The position numbers were made by a program, and so were the translations under genes. The notes beneath the pieces were generated by a model, which worked only from the letters and a program-made list of their open reading frames with translations, was not told the origin of the DNA and made no database searches. Positions 44,956 to 52,839 of a stretch of DNA of 64,000 nucleotides are shown here, one piece after another; within the stretch, counting starts at the first letter, position 1, and every line of letters begins with the position of its first letter. Source of the stretch: ZAX-1 sp046533095 (GTDB lineage: Bacteria > Bacillota > Clostridia > Lachnospirales > Lachnospiraceae); contig JAJQRA010000034.1 in assembly GCA_046533095.1 (NCBI GenBank), forward strand, positions 210,993 through 274,992, written 5' to 3'.

Positions 44956-46029
44956 ATGGAAAGCAACTCCTATGTAGTAGCATTTGAAAGTGTACTAGAA
45001 GGCAAAGGATATGTGAGCGTACATGTCCAGCCGGATGAAATTAATATTTTTTATAAAATAGAGCACGATGTATTATATGTTGTTTTAAATATAGACTACC
45101 ACCAGGAATTTAGGTTAGAGTCTAGGCAATTAAAGCATATGAAAGAAATCGTGTTTGATTTATTTCAGGATCCGAAGAGGATACCAGAATTAGAAAAAGG
45201 ATACAAGGATAGCCATAAAGAAATGGAAATGCTGTCAATATTTTGGACAAAACAACAAGATGGAATGAAGGAAATCATAAATTCTGACCAGGATTGCTGG
45301 TATGTGGATATGCAACAGAACAGATTGGTTATTTTTGAAAACCAAAAAGGTGAATTTTTAGATTTGCGCCAGACAATAGAAGATATTTTGTTTGAATATA
45401 AAAAGCAAAGCATAGACTTTAGTGGGGTACAGTCGCATAAATACAAGAAACCAGAAGTAGTGAATGCAAGTATCATCATCTTAAATATTGTGGTCTTTCT
45501 TGTTTTGGAAGCGATTGGGGATACAAATAAGGGTGAATTTATGCGTATCCATGGCGCGATGTATCCATTGGATGTATTGGAAAACCACCAATGGTATCGG
45601 CTGCTCACTTCTACCTTTATGCATTTTGGTCTTTCACATCTCGCCAATAATATGGTTATATTATATTTTCTTGGTGATAATCTAGAACATGCAATAGGAA
45701 AGATAAAATATATTTTAATATATATCATATCCGGCATTAGTGGGGGAGTAATGTCTTTGTGGTATATGGTGAAAATAAAGGAGTATGCTGTGGGAGCGGG
45801 GGCTTCCGGTGCAATTTTTGGCGTGATAGGCGCGTTGATTTATGTTGTGCTTATCCACAAGGGAAGCGTGAAAGATTTGTCTGCAAGGAGGCTGATCCTA
45901 ATGGCCGGGATGAGCCTTTATTATGGATTTACTTCAATTGGAGTTGATAACATGGCACATTTGGGAGGGTTAATTGCAGGATTTTTTCTGGCAATGTTTT
46001 TTTATAGAGATGTGCACAGAAAAGATTGA
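44956..46029 (+). CDS. Rhomboid-family intramembrane serine protease
   Basis: 357 residues. A soluble N-terminal part of ~165 residues is followed by six or seven membrane spans. HLANNMVILYFLGDNLEHAIG is the H-x3-N region. AVGAGASGAIFGVIGAL holds the catalytic serine (GASG), and NMAHLGGLIAGF the catalytic histidine. Rhomboids cut membrane-anchored proteins within the bilayer. The soluble N-terminal extension is seen in other Firmicute members (GluP/YqgP class), though no TPR tail is present here. AAGAGGTG lies upstream of ATG 44956. Confidence 0.92.
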   Translation: MESNSYVVAFESVLEGKGYVSVHVQPDEINIFYKIEHDVLYVVLNIDYHQEFRLESRQLKHMKEIVFDLFQDPKRIPELEKGYKDSHKEMEMLSIFWTKQQDGMKEIINSDQDCWYVDMQQNRLVIFENQKGEFLDLRQTIEDILFEYKKQSIDFSGVQSHKYKKPEVVNASIIILNIVVFLVLEAIGDTNKGEFMRIHGAMYPLDVLENHQWYRLLTSTFMHFGLSHLANNMVILYFLGDNLEHAIGKIKYILIYIISGISGGVMSLWYMVKIKEYAVGAGASGAIFGVIGALIYVVLIHKGSVKDLSARRLILMAGMSLYYGFTSIGVDNMAHLGGLIAGFFLAMFFYRDVHRKD

Positions 46030-46108
46030 TTTTATTTGAAAAGATTTATATACTAATAAGTATGAAAAGGGAGCATTTTCATCTAACAAATAACTGGAGG
46101 GAAACGGT

Positions 46109-47101
46109 GTGAAAATAAATATTTATTATGGGGGTAGAGGATTACTGGATGATCCAACGCTTTATGTAATTAATAAAATGCAAGAGGTGTTGACAGAGTT
46201 GCGGGTAGAAGTAGAGCGATATAATATTTACGAGCATAAGAATAGTATATCAACCTTGCCCCAGACCATCAAAGATGCAGATGGTATTATTCTTGCAGTT
46301 ACAATAGAGTGGTTGGGAATCGGAGGCTACATGCAGCAGTTTTTAGATGCCTGCTGGCTGTATGGGGATAAGGGGAAATTCAGTATCACTTATATGTTGC
46401 CAATTGTGATGTCTACTACATATGGGGAGCGGGAGGGTGAACTGGTATTAGAAAATGCTTGGGAAATTCTCGGAGGTCTGCCGTGTAGCGGAATATGCGG
46501 GTATGTAGATGATTTAGTTGCATTTGAAATGAATCATAACTATACGGTTATCATTGAAAAAAAGGCAGAAAATCTTTATCGAACTATTTCACAGAAGCTA
46601 AAGAGCCTGCCTACTAGTAATCAGGCTGTCACACGATCCATTCTACGCACACAGCAGATGGAGCTTACACCACAGGAAAGTGAACAGCTTTCGGTCTATG
46701 TATCAGATGATGTGTATGTAAAGAAACAAAAAGAAGATATTGAAGAATTGGCAAGTATGTTTAAGGACAAGCTTGGGCAGAGCCCATCTGATGATGATAC
46801 GGCCTATATTACGGAACTAGAATCCCACTTTGTAGCACAAGAGGATTTTGCGGCAAATTATTTATTTATGATTGGCGGAAAGAAAAAACCTTTGACAATA
46901 TCTGTAAATAAAGAGGATTTAAATTGCCATTATGGACAAGGTGAAAATATTGATGTATATGCAAAATTGACGACAGATGTCATAGAAGGGATTCTGCAAG
47001 GTCGCATGACCTTTCAACGGGCTTTTATGACAGGGGAAATGACAGCAAAAGGAAATTTTAAGACATTACGTATGTTGGATAAGATTTTTATCTTTGAGTA
47101 A
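46109..47101 (+). CDS. Flavodoxin-like oxidoreductase with C-terminal SCP2 domain
   Basis: 330 residues. The N-terminal ~165 residues are an NADPH-dependent FMN reductase/flavodoxin fold (MKINIYYGGRGL, ADGIILAVTIEWLGIGGYMQQFLD, PIVMSTTYG). The last ~100 residues resemble an SCP2 lipid-transfer domain (DVYAKLTTDVIEGILQGRMTFQRAFMTG split by the usual G-x-M pattern, then GNFKTLRMLDKIF). This fusion recurs in Clostridia without known function. The GTG start has GGAGGG ahead. The last seven codons and the stop are copied again 61 bases downstream. Confidence 0.72.
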   Translation: MKINIYYGGRGLLDDPTLYVINKMQEVLTELRVEVERYNIYEHKNSISTLPQTIKDADGIILAVTIEWLGIGGYMQQFLDACWLYGDKGKFSITYMLPIVMSTTYGEREGELVLENAWEILGGLPCSGICGYVDDLVAFEMNHNYTVIIEKKAENLYRTISQKLKSLPTSNQAVTRSILRTQQMELTPQESEQLSVYVSDDVYVKKQKEDIEELASMFKDKLGQSPSDDDTAYITELESHFVAQEDFAANYLFMIGGKKKPLTISVNKEDLNCHYGQGENIDVYAKLTTDVIEGILQGRMTFQRAFMTGEMTAKGNFKTLRMLDKIFIFE

Positions 47102-47163
47102 GCAGAATAGAGTTTTTTGACAAAAGCGATACCAGCTAACAAGGATTTTTATCTTTGAGTAAG
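47083..47163. repeat. Tandem duplication of the flavodoxin/SCP2 gene's 3' end (61-bp period)
   Basis: GATTTTTATCTTTGAGTAAG occurs at 47083-47102 (coding, with stop) and identically at 47144-47163 in the spacer. A further repeat pair, GTAAGCGAA.A.GAGCAAGTA, lies at 47175-47195 and 47216-47236. Confidence 0.85.
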
Positions 47164-47269
47164 TGGAATGGAGCGTAAGCGAAAAAGAGCAAGTAGAGCA
47201 GTAAAAGGAGTAGGTGTAAGCGAAGAGGAGCAAGTACAGTTTGGATCATAGAAAAGGAGAAGAGGAGAG

Positions 47270-47704
47270 ATGGCAGAAGAATCATGCATTTTTTGTAAAA
47301 TAGCGAAGGGGGAAATTCCATCCCACACGATATATGAAGATGATGAGTTTCGGGCGTTCTTGGACGTGAGCCCAATCTCAAAGGGGCATGTTTTGGTAAT
47401 ACCAAAAGCGCATCATAAGAACCTTTTTGAATTGCCGGATGATTTGGCAAGGAAAGCAATGGTAGTATCAAAGAAAGTAGCAGCCCATATGAGTAAAAAG
47501 TTAGCATATGATGGCCTTAATTTAGTACAAAATAATGGAATAGTTGCCACGCAATCAGTGTTCCACTTCCATATACATCTAGTACCAAGGTATAAAGAAG
47601 AGGAAGTAGAAGGGAAACTAAGGTGGAACAATAAAACGGCAACCAAGGAAGAACTGAGCGAAGTTGCGGCACTGCTAAATAGCAAGGACGAAGTGGAAGT
47701 TTAG
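47270..47704 (+). CDS. HIT family nucleotide-binding hydrolase
   Basis: 144 residues. CIFCKIAKGEIPS opens the protein with its zinc-type cysteines, and FHFHIHLVPR is the histidine triad HxHxH. HIT (Hint-type) proteins split adenosine 5'-monophosphoramidates. Of standard length and single-domain. AGGAGAAGAGGAG precedes the ATG. It is followed by a terminator shared in position with the convergent murG stop. Confidence 0.93.
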   Translation: MAEESCIFCKIAKGEIPSHTIYEDDEFRAFLDVSPISKGHVLVIPKAHHKNLFELPDDLARKAMVVSKKVAAHMSKKLAYDGLNLVQNNGIVATQSVFHFHIHLVPRYKEEEVEGKLRWNNKTATKEELSEVAALLNSKDEVEV

Positions 47705-47720
47705 CAGGCAACCGGTGAAC

Positions 47721-47761
47721 GAGCCTAATTACGATCAATTACGTGATAGGCTCGTTTTTTT
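47721..47761 (+). terminator. Terminator after the HIT gene
   Basis: GAGCCTA (47721-47727) pairs with TAGGCTC (47747-47753), followed by GTTTTTTT. The minus-strand murG stop (47739) lies within the loop. Confidence 0.8.
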
Positions 47762-48821
47762 GAACGGTATGCTCGATAATTTGTATAATGCTTTCAATGG
47801 AATTCATTTGTTTGCTTTTTGCCATTGCATCCATATATTTCTTTCGGTTTTCAAATAGGTCACGAATGGCATTTAGTAAAATGATATTACTTAGGTTATC
47901 TTCTTCAATTACAATGCTGAAGCCTTGATTTTCAAATGAGTTCGCATTTAAAATCTGGTCGCCCCGGCTTGCATTCGCAGAAAGGGGAATCAATATATTT
48001 GGTTTGTGTAAAGCGACTAGTTCGCAGATCGCATTTGCGCCTGCGCGTGATATCACAATATCAGCCATTGCAAATAGATCGCTTAATTCTTTCTTAATAT
48101 ATTCAAATTGCGCATAGCCTTTGTGGTTGTCATAGGTCGGATCTAAATTGCCCTTGCCACATAGGTGGACTACTTGATATTCTTTTAACAATTCTGGCAA
48201 CAGCCCCCGGATGGTATCGTTTATAAATTGAGAACCGCTACTGCCCCCAATTACTAATAGTGCAGGCTTGTTTGCACTGAATTTGCAAAAATCCAAAGCT
48301 CTTAATTTGTTGCCCAACAGAAGTTCCTTGCGGATAGGGGAACCGGTTAAAACAGCTTTTTCGCGTGGCAGATAGCTTAGTGTTTCGGGGAAATTACAAC
48401 ATATTTTTGTTGCTGACGGAATTGCAATTTTATTTGCAAGGCCAGGCGATAGGTCGGATTCATGTATAATTGCAGGGATATTACACCTTTTTGCGGCAAT
48501 TACAACAGGAACGGTTACAAAACCGCCTTTGGAAAATACAACATCAGGCTTTATTTTCTTTAAGATTTGTTTGGCTTGGCTATACCCTTTTAACACTTTT
48601 AGGGGATCTGAAAAGTTTTTTATATCGAAATATCGTCTTAATTTACCGGAGGATATGCCATAAAAGGGAATATTATATTCTTCAATCAGTCGCTTTTCAA
48701 TGCCATCAAAAGAACCAATATAATGGATATCATAGTCAAGTTCTCTCAAGCGCGGAAGCAGTGCGATGTTAGGGGTCACATGCCCCGCTGTGCCTCCGCC
48801 CGTTAAAACAATTTTTTTCAT
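47739..48821 (-). CDS. murG: UDP-GlcNAc:lipid I N-acetylglucosaminyltransferase MurG
   Basis: 360 residues. KKIVLTGGGTAGHVTPNIAL is the N-terminal glycine loop. SKGGFVTVPVVIAAK, IIHESDLSPGLANK and LVIGGSSGSQFIN are MurG signatures, and VISRAGANAICELVAL is the UDP-GlcNAc site. It makes lipid II at the inner membrane face. GGGAGGAAG precedes ATG 48821; a longer frame from 48839 has no site. Found alone here rather than in a dcw cluster, which happens in Clostridia that have extra copies. Hairpin element D lies about 100 bases upstream, on the same strand. Confidence 0.92.
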   Translation of the reverse strand: MKKIVLTGGGTAGHVTPNIALLPRLRELDYDIHYIGSFDGIEKRLIEEYNIPFYGISSGKLRRYFDIKNFSDPLKVLKGYSQAKQILKKIKPDVVFSKGGFVTVPVVIAAKRCNIPAIIHESDLSPGLANKIAIPSATKICCNFPETLSYLPREKAVLTGSPIRKELLLGNKLRALDFCKFSANKPALLVIGGSSGSQFINDTIRGLLPELLKEYQVVHLCGKGNLDPTYDNHKGYAQFEYIKKELSDLFAMADIVISRAGANAICELVALHKPNILIPLSANASRGDQILNANSFENQGFSIVIEEDNLSNIILLNAIRDLFENRKKYMDAMAKSKQMNSIESIIQIIEHTVQKNEPIT

Positions 48822-48895
48822 TATCTTCCTCCCATACATATAGTTGCCATATATTTCACACTTGAATTATATAACGAATGTCTATAGAATTCAAT

Positions 48896-49015
48896 AGAAT
48901 TTGCGTTGCAACTTCTGATTAACGATATGATTGAACATTAGAAGTCCAATCATCAGATGCACGGTGCAAAGAACGCACCTTTTAATCAGAATTTGCGTTG
49001 CAACTTCTGATTAAC
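48896..49015 (-). repeat. Three-hairpin dispersed element, copy D, with a duplicated hairpin 1
   Basis: On the minus strand: hairpin 1 TCAGAA/TTCTGA (49005-49010 with 48986-48991), hairpin 2 GGTGC/GCACC (48975-48979 with 48963-48967), hairpin 3 ATGATTG/CAATCAT (48947-48953 with 48927-48933). Hairpin 2 differs from copies A and B (GGCAC/GTGCC) by paired changes that keep base pairing. The 28 bases holding hairpin 1 occur twice, at 48896-48923 and 48988-49015. The element sits in the murG leader. Confidence 0.75.
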
Positions 49016-49145
49016 TATATTACAATAAAAAACAGGAGGGGTTTAGGTACAAAAGAAACGATAAAAGAGATTATAGATAGGAGCATCATGTTTGATGTAT
49101 TGAAAAGAAACAAGGAGAATGCTACAAAGAGGGAGGGAATTTTCC

Positions 49146-50426
49146 GTGGATGCAAGAAATTTCCGATATTTATTTGAAAATTCAAAAGATGGAACGATAC
49201 AATCTGGATGTATTTGGGACACGATTGCACAGAAAAAGACGACCTATCTGTATATGGCACAAGCCCACATAAAAGAGAATACCAATAAAAGCAAATCGTT
49301 AGTAAAGCTTTGTGAAGAAGACCCAATGGACCCTTGGGATATTTTCATATTGGGCGCATTTACAGTCCCATATGTCAAAAAAATGTTGGAACTAGTGAAA
49401 AAAAATAATATTGTTACGATAGTATTGCCCTACATACCGCCTATTCAGCGACTTGTCTTATATCATTGGTATGAACCTGATATGCAAAAAGATACAGATT
49501 TTTTAGATTTTATGGAGCATCCGTATACATTCTTGAAAAAAGCAGGTATAAGACATATTTATTTTGTTTATGGAAATGGCAATAATATAGAACTGGAATC
49601 GGAGAATTTCTCGCCGGGGCATTATTTTGATAAGGCAGATGATGAGATATTACATTTGGTTAGCGAGATGGAGGGACAATATATTCCGGTTGTGAAAGCG
49701 GGGTATATTGTGGAAAACAGCTGGCTGTTTTATTATGGGCAATTTGGAAGGGATATGGATCGGTTTTCACAGCTTTCTTTAAACAATCCCGAAGAAGTGG
49801 AAGGCAGTATGCCTTTTCGTGGGAAAGAAAAGCTGCTTGCAGGCGTAAAGAAAATCTGTCATGAATATATGAAACAATTTGGCATGAAGACATCATCTAC
49901 GATAACGATGTTTCAAGGTCCGATAAATGACAGCCCGCAGGAGGTAGATAGCGTCCTTGCCGGTAAAATATTTTCAAAAGAAAATAATTGCAAAACGCAA
50001 ATTCCTACAAATGGCAGAAATTGCCTGCTAAAATGTCTGTATCAAAATGACTACGACTTACTAAAAAGACACAAAATGATGGATCGCGAGGAATCTTGTT
50101 TTGGGGTACTTTTGCTTGGCAATATCAATATCAACCGCTGTTTGCCGGAATTAATCGTTCGATTTTCATGTGTGCAAAATAAAATCCGAGTGATTGCTTT
50201 GCCGGGCTGTGGCATGGAGGAGTACTGGAATAAAGAATATTTGGTATGGATGAATCAAAATGAAATGAGATATTGGGTTTGCACGAAACAGCAGGCAGAA
50301 GCATCAGCCGTGATTACAGATCTAGTATTGGCGAATCCTTATAATCGTGTAGTGACAGTTAGTGAAGAATATGGATACTGCTTTTCGGGATATTTAGTAC
50401 CTCGTGTCGAAATGGAAGAGGAATAG
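49146..50426 (+). CDS. Metallo-beta-lactamase-fold protein lacking the metal-binding motif
   Basis: 426 residues, no signal peptide. DPWDIFILGAFTVPYVKKML, followed by VTIVLPYIPPIQRLVLYH, matches the 'D.fiLSHFH.DHi.Gl...i.yiPYl.p.qR' stretch of a clostridial metallo-beta-lactamase-fold group, but the HxHxDH ligands are replaced (AxTxPY). Later, GVLLLGNININRCLPEL and VIALPGCGMEEYW occupy the places of the 'LLGD' and 'PHHG' motifs, again without ligands. It is probably a non-catalytic relative; its role is unknown. GTG 49146 has GGGAGGG eight bases upstream; the in-frame ATG 49119 has GGAGA too close. Confidence 0.5.
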   Translation: MDARNFRYLFENSKDGTIQSGCIWDTIAQKKTTYLYMAQAHIKENTNKSKSLVKLCEEDPMDPWDIFILGAFTVPYVKKMLELVKKNNIVTIVLPYIPPIQRLVLYHWYEPDMQKDTDFLDFMEHPYTFLKKAGIRHIYFVYGNGNNIELESENFSPGHYFDKADDEILHLVSEMEGQYIPVVKAGYIVENSWLFYYGQFGRDMDRFSQLSLNNPEEVEGSMPFRGKEKLLAGVKKICHEYMKQFGMKTSSTITMFQGPINDSPQEVDSVLAGKIFSKENNCKTQIPTNGRNCLLKCLYQNDYDLLKRHKMMDREESCFGVLLLGNININRCLPELIVRFSCVQNKIRVIALPGCGMEEYWNKEYLVWMNQNEMRYWVCTKQQAEASAVITDLVLANPYNRVVTVSEEYGYCFSGYLVPRVEMEEE

Positions 50427-50542
50427 GCAAAAAATGGATAGAAAAGGCGAAACTTGCGATGAAAAAATGGGCGCTCCCCCTTTTCAAAGTGGTCGTTTTT
50501 CGCTATAATGAGCAAAATAAAATAAGAAAGGGGGACAGGCAG

Positions 50543-50875
50543 ATGAGAGAAAACATATTAAATCTGATTGATAATTATCAGATATGGGGTGCGGTATTTG
50601 TTGCATTCGTGGTGTTCGTTGTTCTTTTAAAAATGCAGGGTCAATTAAAAAAATTAAACCGTAATTTTGAATTTGTAATAAGTAAAATGCAGGAATATTT
50701 TGAAGTGATATTAAAAGAAGATTTAGAGCAGGAGCCACAGTCCAAAGAAGAAAGGAGGGAAGATATTTATTTGACAAGGCAGGAGCGGGAAATGCTTTTG
50801 TCAAATAACGGGAAAACAGTAAAGCCAGAAGATGAAGTAGTCTTTAACGCTGTATTGCAGGAATATTTTTCTTGA
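50543..50875 (+). CDS. Small membrane-anchored coiled-coil protein of unknown function
   Basis: 110 residues. One membrane span (WGAVFVAFVVFVVLLKM, about 15-32) is followed by a basic then acidic helical stretch suited to a coiled coil (QLKKLNRNFEFVISKMQEYF), and a charged tail. No family recognised. ATG 50543 follows GGGGGACAGG; a longer frame from 50459 adds residues without a site. It ends 75 bases before pgi starts, on the same strand. Confidence 0.65.
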   Translation: MRENILNLIDNYQIWGAVFVAFVVFVVLLKMQGQLKKLNRNFEFVISKMQEYFEVILKEDLEQEPQSKEERREDIYLTRQEREMLLSNNGKTVKPEDEVVFNAVLQEYFS

Positions 50876-50949
50876 TAATGAAAAGCAGGTTTGATACAAT
50901 TATACAGATAGATAAAGATACAAGTGCATATAGACAAAGGAGAGCTGAT

Positions 50950-52296
50950 ATGGGTAAAATTACATTTGACTACAAAAAAGCATCTACATTTATAAGCGAG
51001 GAAGAAGTTGCTTATATGGATAAACTGGTAGAGGATGCCAAAAAAGAACTCCTAGGGAAAAGCGGAGCCGGCAATGAGTTTCTAGGCTGGGTAGACTTGC
51101 CAGTAGACTACGACAAAGAGGAGTTTACCAGAATTAAAGCTTCGGCAGAAAAAATTAAAAGCGATTCAGAAGTTTTAATTGTCATTGGAATTGGCGGTTC
51201 CTATTTAGGGGCGAGGGCAGCCATAGAATTTTTAAGGCATAGCTTTTATAACAGTGTGTCAAAAGAAATTCGGAAAACACCGGAAATATATTATGCCGGA
51301 AACAGCATCAGTTCTACATATTTAAAGCATCTAATAGAAGTAGTTGGAATAAGAGATTTTTCGGTAAATATCATTTCTAAATCAGGCACAACCACGGAGC
51401 CGGCGATTGCATTTCGCGTTTTTAAAGAGCTGTTGGAGACAAAATACGGAAAAGCAGAGGCGGCGAAAAGAATTTATGCAACGACAGACAAGGCAAAAGG
51501 GGCGCTTAAGGGGCTTGCTACAGAAGAAGGATATGAAAGCTTTGTCGTACCAGATGATGTAGGAGGACGTTTCTCGGTGCTTACAGCAGTAGGCCTGTTA
51601 CCGATTGCAGTAAGTGGAGCAGATATCGATAAATTGATGGAAGGTGCGGCGGCTGGCCGGAAACTTGCAATAGAAACCGGTGGAAAAGATAATGATGCAT
51701 TGCAATATGCGGCAGTTCGAAATATCCTTTTAAGAAAAGGAAAATCGGTTGAAGTGGTGGCAAACTACGAGCCAAATCTACACTATGTGTCCGAATGGTG
51801 GAAGCAACTCTATGGAGAAAGTGAAGGGAAAGATCAAAAGGGTATTTTTCCGGCAGCGGTAGATTTAACTACGGATTTACATTCGATGGGGCAGTTTATT
51901 CAGGACGGTAGCAGGATTATGTTTGAGACGGTACTCAATATTTTAACATCACGAGAAGAACTTGTTCTAAAAGAAGAACCGGTAGATTTAGATGGATTAA
52001 ATTATCTGGCAGGAAAAACCGTCGATTTCGTAAATAAAAGTGCAATGAATGGAACAGTGCTTGCACATACCGATGGAAATGTACCAAACTTGATCGTTAC
52101 GATTCCGGAGCAAAATGAATACTATTTAGGACAACTATTCTATTTCTTTGAATTTGCATGTGGTGTCAGTGGATATGTGTTAGGGGTTAATCCTTTTAAT
52201 CAGCCGGGTGTAGAAAGCTACAAGCGTAATATGTTTGCGCTTTTAGGCAAACCAGGATATGAGGCAGAACGTAAAGAGTTGCAAAAAAGACTCTGA
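50950..52296 (+). CDS. pgi: Glucose-6-phosphate isomerase
   Basis: 448 residues, the length of the Firmicute form. VIGIGGSYLGARAAIEFL, NIISKSGTTTEPAIAFRVF and DDVGGRFSVLTAVGLLP are the substrate-site motifs. QLYGESEGKDQKGIFPA and the late NQPGVESYKRNMF segment hold further catalytic residues. It interconverts glucose-6-P and fructose-6-P. AAAGGAG sits seven to eight bases before ATG 50950; the frame from 50872 overlaps the previous gene. A terminator follows at 52352. Confidence 0.96.
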   Translation: MGKITFDYKKASTFISEEEVAYMDKLVEDAKKELLGKSGAGNEFLGWVDLPVDYDKEEFTRIKASAEKIKSDSEVLIVIGIGGSYLGARAAIEFLRHSFYNSVSKEIRKTPEIYYAGNSISSTYLKHLIEVVGIRDFSVNIISKSGTTTEPAIAFRVFKELLETKYGKAEAAKRIYATTDKAKGALKGLATEEGYESFVVPDDVGGRFSVLTAVGLLPIAVSGADIDKLMEGAAAGRKLAIETGGKDNDALQYAAVRNILLRKGKSVEVVANYEPNLHYVSEWWKQLYGESEGKDQKGIFPAAVDLTTDLHSMGQFIQDGSRIMFETVLNILTSREELVLKEEPVDLDGLNYLAGKTVDFVNKSAMNGTVLAHTDGNVPNLIVTIPEQNEYYLGQLFYFFEFACGVSGYVLGVNPFNQPGVESYKRNMFALLGKPGYEAERKELQKRL

Positions 52297-52351
52297 TTTT
52301 CAATCTATACATAAATATATAAATGCATAAAATGGCGACAATCCTTCATGC

Positions 52352-52390
52352 GAAAACCCACGGATGGCTACTCCGAGGGTTTTCTTTTGG
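52352..52390 (+). terminator. Terminator after pgi
   Basis: GAAAACCC (52352-52359) pairs with GGGTTTTC (52377-52384), with an inner CGGA/TCCG, then TTTT. The following 52391-52629 shows no gene. Confidence 0.75.
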
Positions 52391-52629
52391 CTAATTGCCG
52401 TTTTTTGTTTTTGCCCAGCCATTTGTAATGATGCAACTTGCTGTACCGGCTATGACAGAAACAAAAAAGGAATAAGATTTTGCACTTTTGCACAGCCTTT
52501 CTGCTAGAAAGAGTCGTCAGATAATCTATTATATCATGTGCTACTACGTTTGATAATCATAAAAATTAAGTTATTTTAAAGTTGTTTTAAAGCTATTTGA
52601 AAGAATTTCAGAAATATTTTCTTAATATG

Positions 52630-52658
52630 TTGACAAAAAGAAATTGCTTTGATATAAT
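52630..52658 (+). promoter_or_regulatory. Strong SigA-type promoter for the wall hydrolase
   Basis: TTGACA (52630-52635), 17-base spacer, TATAAT (52653-52658): both hexamers perfect. The predicted leader of ~175 bases contains TGTAACAA-type repeats and an ATTCAC/GTGAAT pairing (52733 and 52782 region). It was not recognised as any known riboswitch. Confidence 0.8.
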
Positions 52659-52839
52659 CCTTTTGTAACAAGTTTGTAATAAATGTAACAAATTTGATTT
52701 AAATAGCATAGCATATGTAATAGTAAATCAATAATTCACTGCGAATATGCAAGCTCTACGCTTTTCTAAGTGATTGAAAAGGTGAATATTCTTGACAATC
52801 AAAAGAAGTGAAATAAGCTGTGCTATACAGGAGGTAAAA

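Noticed and set aside
52660..52838. Riboswitch (ydaO-like) before the wall hydrolase
   Set aside because: A long leader in a typical place, but the conserved ydaO core could not be found; only simple repeats are visible.
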